64,000 nt of DNA, taken from contig MKVB01000004.1 in NCBI GenBank assembly GCA_001899085.1, positions 20,231 through 84,230 on the forward strand, read 5' to 3'. Position numbers and translations under genes: made by a program. This DNA comes from Devosia sp. 66-14 (GTDB lineage: Bacteria > Pseudomonadota > Alphaproteobacteria > Rhizobiales > Devosiaceae). This document shows positions 60,901 to 64,000 of this stretch, piece after piece (the stretch's first letter is position 1; each line of letters opens with the position of its first letter). Under the pieces are notes generated by a model. That model was given only the letters and a program-made list of their open reading frames with translations. It ran no database searches and was not told where the DNA came from.

Positions 60901-60970
60901 TGTCATACCGGCGAAGGCCGGTATCCATCTTGAGATCTCAGGATGGGCCCCGGCCTTCGCCGGGGTGACA
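60901..60970. repeat. Palindromic repeat of the TGTCAT family
   Basis: TGTCATACCGGCGAAGGCCG on the left and CCGGCCTTCGCCGGGGTGAC with A on the right form a hairpin with a short centre (CATCTTGAGATCTCAGGATG, itself a palindrome). The same family is nested at 36978-37057. Confidence 0.55.
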
Positions 60971-60995
60971 CCGTGTTGTGGGCGGCGTCGGGACC

Positions 60996-61037
60996 AAAAA
61001 CAAAAGCCCCGCGCCATCCCCGGTTACGGGGCGGCGC
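60996..61037 (-). terminator. Terminator between rplT and pheS
   Basis: On the minus strand GCGCC encloses CCCCG-loop-CGGGG and GGCGC, followed by a T-rich run. It sits 39 bases after the rplT stop. It could end the ribosomal-protein transcript or act as an attenuator of pheS, but no leader peptide is visible. Confidence 0.65.
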
Positions 61038-61075
61038 AAGGCTTAGCTTAGGGCCTCAGAAAAGGCGAGGGCTGG

Positions 61076-61477
61076 TTAGGCGCTGATGCGCTCGTGGGTG
61101 GTCGTCTCGATCTTGCCGAGATACCCCAGAGCCTTCTTGGCCTGCTCAACCAGCACGGCGAACGCTGCGGGCTCGGTGATCGCGAGATCGGAGAGCACCT
61201 TGCGGTCGACGGCGATCTCAGCCTTGCTGAGGCCGTCGATAAATCGACCGTAGGTCAGGCCGTGGTCGCGCACGGCGGCGTTGATGCGCTGGATCCACAG
61301 GGCGCGGAAGTTGCGCTTCTTGACCCGGCGATCGCGGTACGCGTACTGGCCGGCCTTGTCGACGGCGGCCTTCGCGGTGCGGATGGTGTTCTTGCGGCGA
61401 CCGTAAAAACCGGAAGCGGCCTTAAGAACCTTCTTGTGGCGGGCGTGGGCGGTAACGCCTCTTTTAACGCGTGACAT
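61076..61477 (-). CDS. rplT: 50S ribosomal protein L20
   Basis: L20 binds 23S rRNA early in large-subunit assembly. The 133-residue protein has the usual sequence: [38 protein letters not shown] and [16 protein letters not shown]. The C-terminal tail is the normal length for alphaproteobacteria. It is 13 bases after the rpmI stop. Confidence 0.99.
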   Translation of the reverse strand: MSRVKRGVTAHARHKKVLKAASGFYGRRKNTIRTAKAAVDKAGQYAYRDRRVKKRNFRALWIQRINAAVRDHGLTYGRFIDGLSKAEIAVDRKVLSDLAITEPAAFAVLVEQAKKALGYLGKIETTTHERISA

Positions 61478-61490
61478 CTATCGGCGCTCC

Positions 61491-61691
61491 TTAACGGTTA
61501 TACGGCATGTACCACTTGACCAGACTTTCATCGCCCTTCTTGAGGATCTTGGTCCCCCGATGCGAGCGGATGTAGTCGGCGTCGTGGCTCATCAGCCGGT
61601 GCCGTTTGCCCGCGACGCCAGCCTTGACGCGGCCGGTCGCGGTCATCTTGAAGCGCTTCTTGGCGCCCGATTTGGTCTTCATCTTTGGCAT
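61491..61691 (-). CDS. rpmI: 50S ribosomal protein L35
   Basis: L35 has 66 residues beginning [20 protein letters not shown] with the highly basic core [18 protein letters not shown]. It is the first gene of the rpmI-rplT unit. infC is not next to it here. Confidence 0.99.
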   Translation of the reverse strand: MPKMKTKSGAKKRFKMTATGRVKAGVAGKRHRLMSHDADYIRSHRGTKILKKGDESLVKWYMPYNR

Positions 61692-61903
61692 TTTGCTGTC
61701 CTGGTTAGAGGCGGCTCGAGAGCCTGCATTCGGGATCGCCACGGCATGCCTTTTGGCCGGGCGGCCCGTCGAGAAGGCGGGTGTATAGGGGGAAAGCGGG
61801 GATGACGCAAGGGGAGTCGGTGCCGCTGTCATCGGCGCGTAATATCGCTCTGCAGTGATCGGCTGCAAGTGCCTGGCTGCAGGCGCAGCTCCGGGAGCGT
61901 GAG

Positions 61904-62068
61904 ATGACCGATCTGTTTGCGCCCCGGCCGGCGCACCGCCCACTGCCCAGGATCAGCAAGGCCCAGTTGCGCGGCGCCATCTGGCTGCTGGCGCTGGCGG
62001 CATTCGTATTGCTGCCCAAGCCGTTCGCCGAGGCCGAGCCGGTGGCGCCGATCGCTGCGGACCGCTAG
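61904..62068 (+). CDS. 54-residue single-pass membrane protein
   Basis: The frame begins [20 protein letters not shown] and has one hydrophobic helix ([16 protein letters not shown], about residues 26-41) with a basic cytoplasmic N-terminus. GGGAGCG precedes the ATG. It overlaps the convergent MarR gene by four bases at a CTAG shared by both stop codons. Function unknown. Confidence 0.55.
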   Translation: MTDLFAPRPAHRPLPRISKAQLRGAIWLLALAAFVLLPKPFAEAEPVAPIAADR

Positions 62069-62487
62069 CTCCGGTTGGCGGCGGCGAGCTCGCTGAGCCC
62101 GTCGATCAGATGCGCCGCCTCGGTCTTCGACAGGCTTGCCAGCGCCTGGCGATCGGCGCGGGCGGCGGCGGCGGCGGCATCGGGCAGTACCGCCTTGGCC
62201 TTGGCGCTCAGATAGAGCCCCTGAGCCCGGCCCTTGCCGATCGAGGCCTTCTCGATCCAGCCGTCCGCCTCGAGGCCGCCAAGCGTGCGGGCCACGCCCG
62301 GCTGCTCGAGGTCGAGGCGGCCGACGAGCTCCGCCTGCGTCAGCCCCTCGCGCTCGGCAATCTCGCTGAGCGCGGTGAACTGCGCCGGATGCAGCCCGAA
62401 CGGCTCCAGCGTCTCGCGCAGCTGGTTGGCGAGCCGGCGGGTCAGCTGGCTGGCGACGTGGAACAGCGTTTCCTTGTGGTCGAACAC
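62065..62487 (-). CDS. MarR-family transcriptional regulator
   Basis: This is a 140-residue winged-helix regulator: FHVASQLTRRLANQLRETLE, then LTQAELVGRLDLEQPGVART and LEADGWIEKASIGKGRAQGL as helix-turn-helix and wing, then a C-terminal dimer helix. GTG at 62487 has GGGGAGGGGA upstream; an in-frame ATG at 62520 adds 11 residues. Its target is unknown. Confidence 0.88.
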   Translation of the reverse strand: MFDHKETLFHVASQLTRRLANQLRETLEPFGLHPAQFTALSEIAEREGLTQAELVGRLDLEQPGVARTLGGLEADGWIEKASIGKGRAQGLYLSAKAKAVLPDAAAAAARADRQALASLSKTEAAHLIDGLSELAAANRS

Positions 62488-62568
62488 GGGTCCCCTCCCC
62501 GGGAGGTGAGCGGTGATCATAGCGTGTTGTGACTTAAGGCAGCGTTGCTGCGCCCGCGGCGGGCGATG

Positions 62569-63351
62569 TTACCGCACGATCTCCGACCACGGCCGGCCGC
62601 TGCGCGCCGCCGCGGCGGCCAGCGCGATCGAACGCTTCTGCGCCGCGGTCAGCTCGTCCGACACGACATTGGCGGCGTTCGCCGGGTCGAGCATGGCGCG
62701 CGGCACCAGCAGGCGCTCGAAAAAGCCGAGCGCCGCCCAGACATTGTCGGCAAGTGCCCCGGCAGGGCGGCGTCGCAGCGCAGCCTGAGTGGCGAGTTCG
62801 AGGTAGTAGGAGGGGAAGTCCAGCCCGTTCTGGTCGCGCCAGAGCTTCAGCACCCGCACTTCCTCCTGCCAGCCCGCATCGTGGCTGTCGAGCACGTGCT
62901 GATGGAGGTTCGTGGTGAGGGCAATGCCGCGGCGGGTGGAATAGATCTCGTGGATGTCGGAGATCATCGACAGCCGTTTGGCCGGCAGCAGGTCGACGAC
63001 CATGGTCCCCAGGTTGAGCGCCAGCGTCACGTTGCGCCGGACGGGCGCGAGGCCGAGCCGCTGGAATGCCGAGAACATCGACTCGTAGAGTTCGGGAATG
63101 CGGCGGTCGGCCCGGGCGTGGATCCACACCACGTAATCGAGGCTGACACCGCTGCGATTGGCCATCGACTTCTCGAAGCCGCCGCCGGGCGTGACATCGA
63201 CGATATCGCGGCTGCCCCAGGCATGGCACAGCGCGGCGATCTTGCCGTCGATGCGCGCCGCAGCGCCCATCGCTTCGGGCCGCACCGTCTCGCGGGCGAG
63301 AATATCGCGCAGGTAGTCGGACGCCGATACGGTACTGGTTGCCACACTCAT
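62569..63351 (-). CDS. OAS/cGAS-like nucleotidyltransferase-fold protein
   Basis: This is a 260-residue protein with a polymerase-beta/OAS-like nucleotidyltransferase core. The GG/GS motif is TPGGGFEKS at residues 54-62; at the expected spacing follows SLDYVVW, with Asp72 present but Ser70 where the first Asp of DxD should be. A third acidic position (VVDLLPAKR, Asp120) is in place. A helical C-terminal domain (VRVLKLWRDQNGLDFPSYYLE) fits OAS-like enzymes. Whether it is active is unclear. There is no effector beside it. Confidence 0.68.
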   Translation of the reverse strand: MSVATSTVSASDYLRDILARETVRPEAMGAAARIDGKIAALCHAWGSRDIVDVTPGGGFEKSMANRSGVSLDYVVWIHARADRRIPELYESMFSAFQRLGLAPVRRNVTLALNLGTMVVDLLPAKRLSMISDIHEIYSTRRGIALTTNLHQHVLDSHDAGWQEEVRVLKLWRDQNGLDFPSYYLELATQAALRRRPAGALADNVWAALGFFERLLVPRAMLDPANAANVVSDELTAAQKRSIALAAAAARSGRPWSEIVR

Positions 63352-63455
63352 GATGGCATTTTACGATAATGCGCTGCGCCCAGCCAGTATTGCGACGGCT
63401 GGTGTGCTCTTGTGGTTACCAATTGCAGTTAATCGCGCGGCGAGAACAGTAATTG

Positions 63456-64000
63456 TCAGGACGTGGTGTCCTTGAGGCCGGTGGCGATCGCCTCCATGAA
63501 GGCGCTCAGCCGGCGCGGCACCAGCCGGCGTGACGGATAGACCAGGTGGATCGGCAGCGTCATGCGCTGCCAGTGCGGTAGCACCTCGACCAGCCGGCCG
63601 GCCCGCAGCGGTTCGGTGACCAGGTCGACCGGCAGGTAGACGATGCCGGCGCCCTCCAGCGCTGCCGCCAGCTGCGCCTCGCCATTATCGATCTGCAGCC
63701 CGCCCTCGACCTCGGCGATCACCGAGGCGCCGCCCGGGCCGATGAAAGGCCAGCGATTGCGCGGGCTCATGTTGAGATTGAGGATGCAGCGGTGCTGTCG
63801 CAACTCGTCCGGCGTCGCCGGCAGTCCGAACTGGGCGGCATAGGCGGGCGCAGCGACGCAGCGGAAGCGGTAGGTGCCGATCCGCCGCGCAATCATCGTC
63901 GACGCCTGTAATTCGCCCACCCGGATGGCGACGTCGAAACCCTCGGCGATCAGGTCGGCGCGGCGGTCGTTGAGGCTGAGTTCCACCGTCACGGCGGGAT
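63456..64000 (-). CDS. LysR-family regulator, effector domain (5' end outside window)
   Basis: This is the C-terminal 180 residues of a LysR protein, running off the window. Visible are ADLIAEGFDVAIRVGELQAS, APAYAAQFGLPATPDELRQH, IDNGEAQLAAALEGAGIVYL and RLVPRRLSAFMEAI, all in the substrate-binding domain typical of the DmlR/AaeR-like LysR group. The DNA-binding domain must lie beyond 64000. Confidence 0.92.
   Translation of the reverse strand, partial: PAVTVELSLNDRRADLIAEGFDVAIRVGELQASTMIARRIGTYRFRCVAAPAYAAQFGLPATPDELRQHRCILNLNMSPRNRWPFIGPGGASVIAEVEGGLQIDNGEAQLAAALEGAGIVYLPVDLVTEPLRAGRLVEVLPHWQRMTLPIHLVYPSRRLVPRRLSAFMEAIATGLKDTTS

Noticed and set aside
60858-61075. Phe-rich leader peptide attenuator for pheS
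   Set aside because: A terminator-like stem is present, but no short frame with consecutive Phe codons is visible; I annotate it as a terminator only.

Overview
The window is a 64 kb piece of a high-GC alphaproteobacterial chromosome, most likely Hyphomicrobiales and probably Devosia or a close relative. That placement rests on gene content: a [4Fe-4S] FNR regulator, membrane ferritin MbfA behind an Irr-type operator, extensin-like, DUF1203 and DUF1127 proteins, a pheS-pheT region next to rplT-rpmI, and many GC-rich palindromic intergenic repeats. Species cannot be fixed from sequence reading alone.

Layout. 1-17.9 kb is ordinary chromosome: a truncated fnr gene with an FNR-box promoter, an ABC exporter (ATPase plus FtsX-like permease), an MFS/HxlR divergent pair, a porin, a PQQ-type sugar dehydrogenase, a LicD-like/uronate-dehydrogenase-like pair, 6-phosphogluconate dehydrogenase, a DUF1624 acyltransferase, queF, two small cyclic-nucleotide-binding-like proteins with a SelT/W/H-type protein, a CreA lipoprotein and a 1-Cys peroxiredoxin. 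tRNA-Ser(GGA) lies at 18.15 kb. 18.4-23.2 kb is accessory: a MerR-controlled electrophile/oxidative-stress cluster (epimerase, MerR, DJ-1/Hsp31-like), then lower-GC orphan genes, one of them frameshifted. 23.2-29.5 kb carries a third cyclic-nucleotide-like protein, a RgpF-type glycan protein, a ChaA-type antiporter, an orphan F0 subunit a, and an operon of a 4-TM protein, an XRE regulator and a quinone oxidoreductase.

29.7-33.2 kb is a clear low-GC island. A broken VWA-domain pseudogene is followed by a compact three-gene operon that I identify as an ABC-three-component (ABC-3C) conflict system: an Mrr-like nuclease/C-terminal-domain protein, an 80-residue middle component and a coiled-coil DUF2326 ATPase. 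This is the most interesting system in the window.

33.5-64 kb returns to backbone: lepA, a methyltransferase, DUF1203, extensin-like, THUMP methyltransferase, LysR regulators, mbfA, lipid kinase, PaiB-like, GMC oxidoreductase, a PaaK-like ligase, LytTR, trhO (its tail is encoded by a repeat element), an aldo/keto reductase and an O-antigen-ligase-like protein. Then comes the pheS-ASCH-exonuclease-pheT operon, rplT-rpmI, MarR and an OAS/cGAS-like nucleotidyltransferase lacking one metal ligand. The window ends inside a LysR gene.

At least four families of palindromic intergenic repeats punctuate the backbone. Some are nested in one another and one extends a protein.
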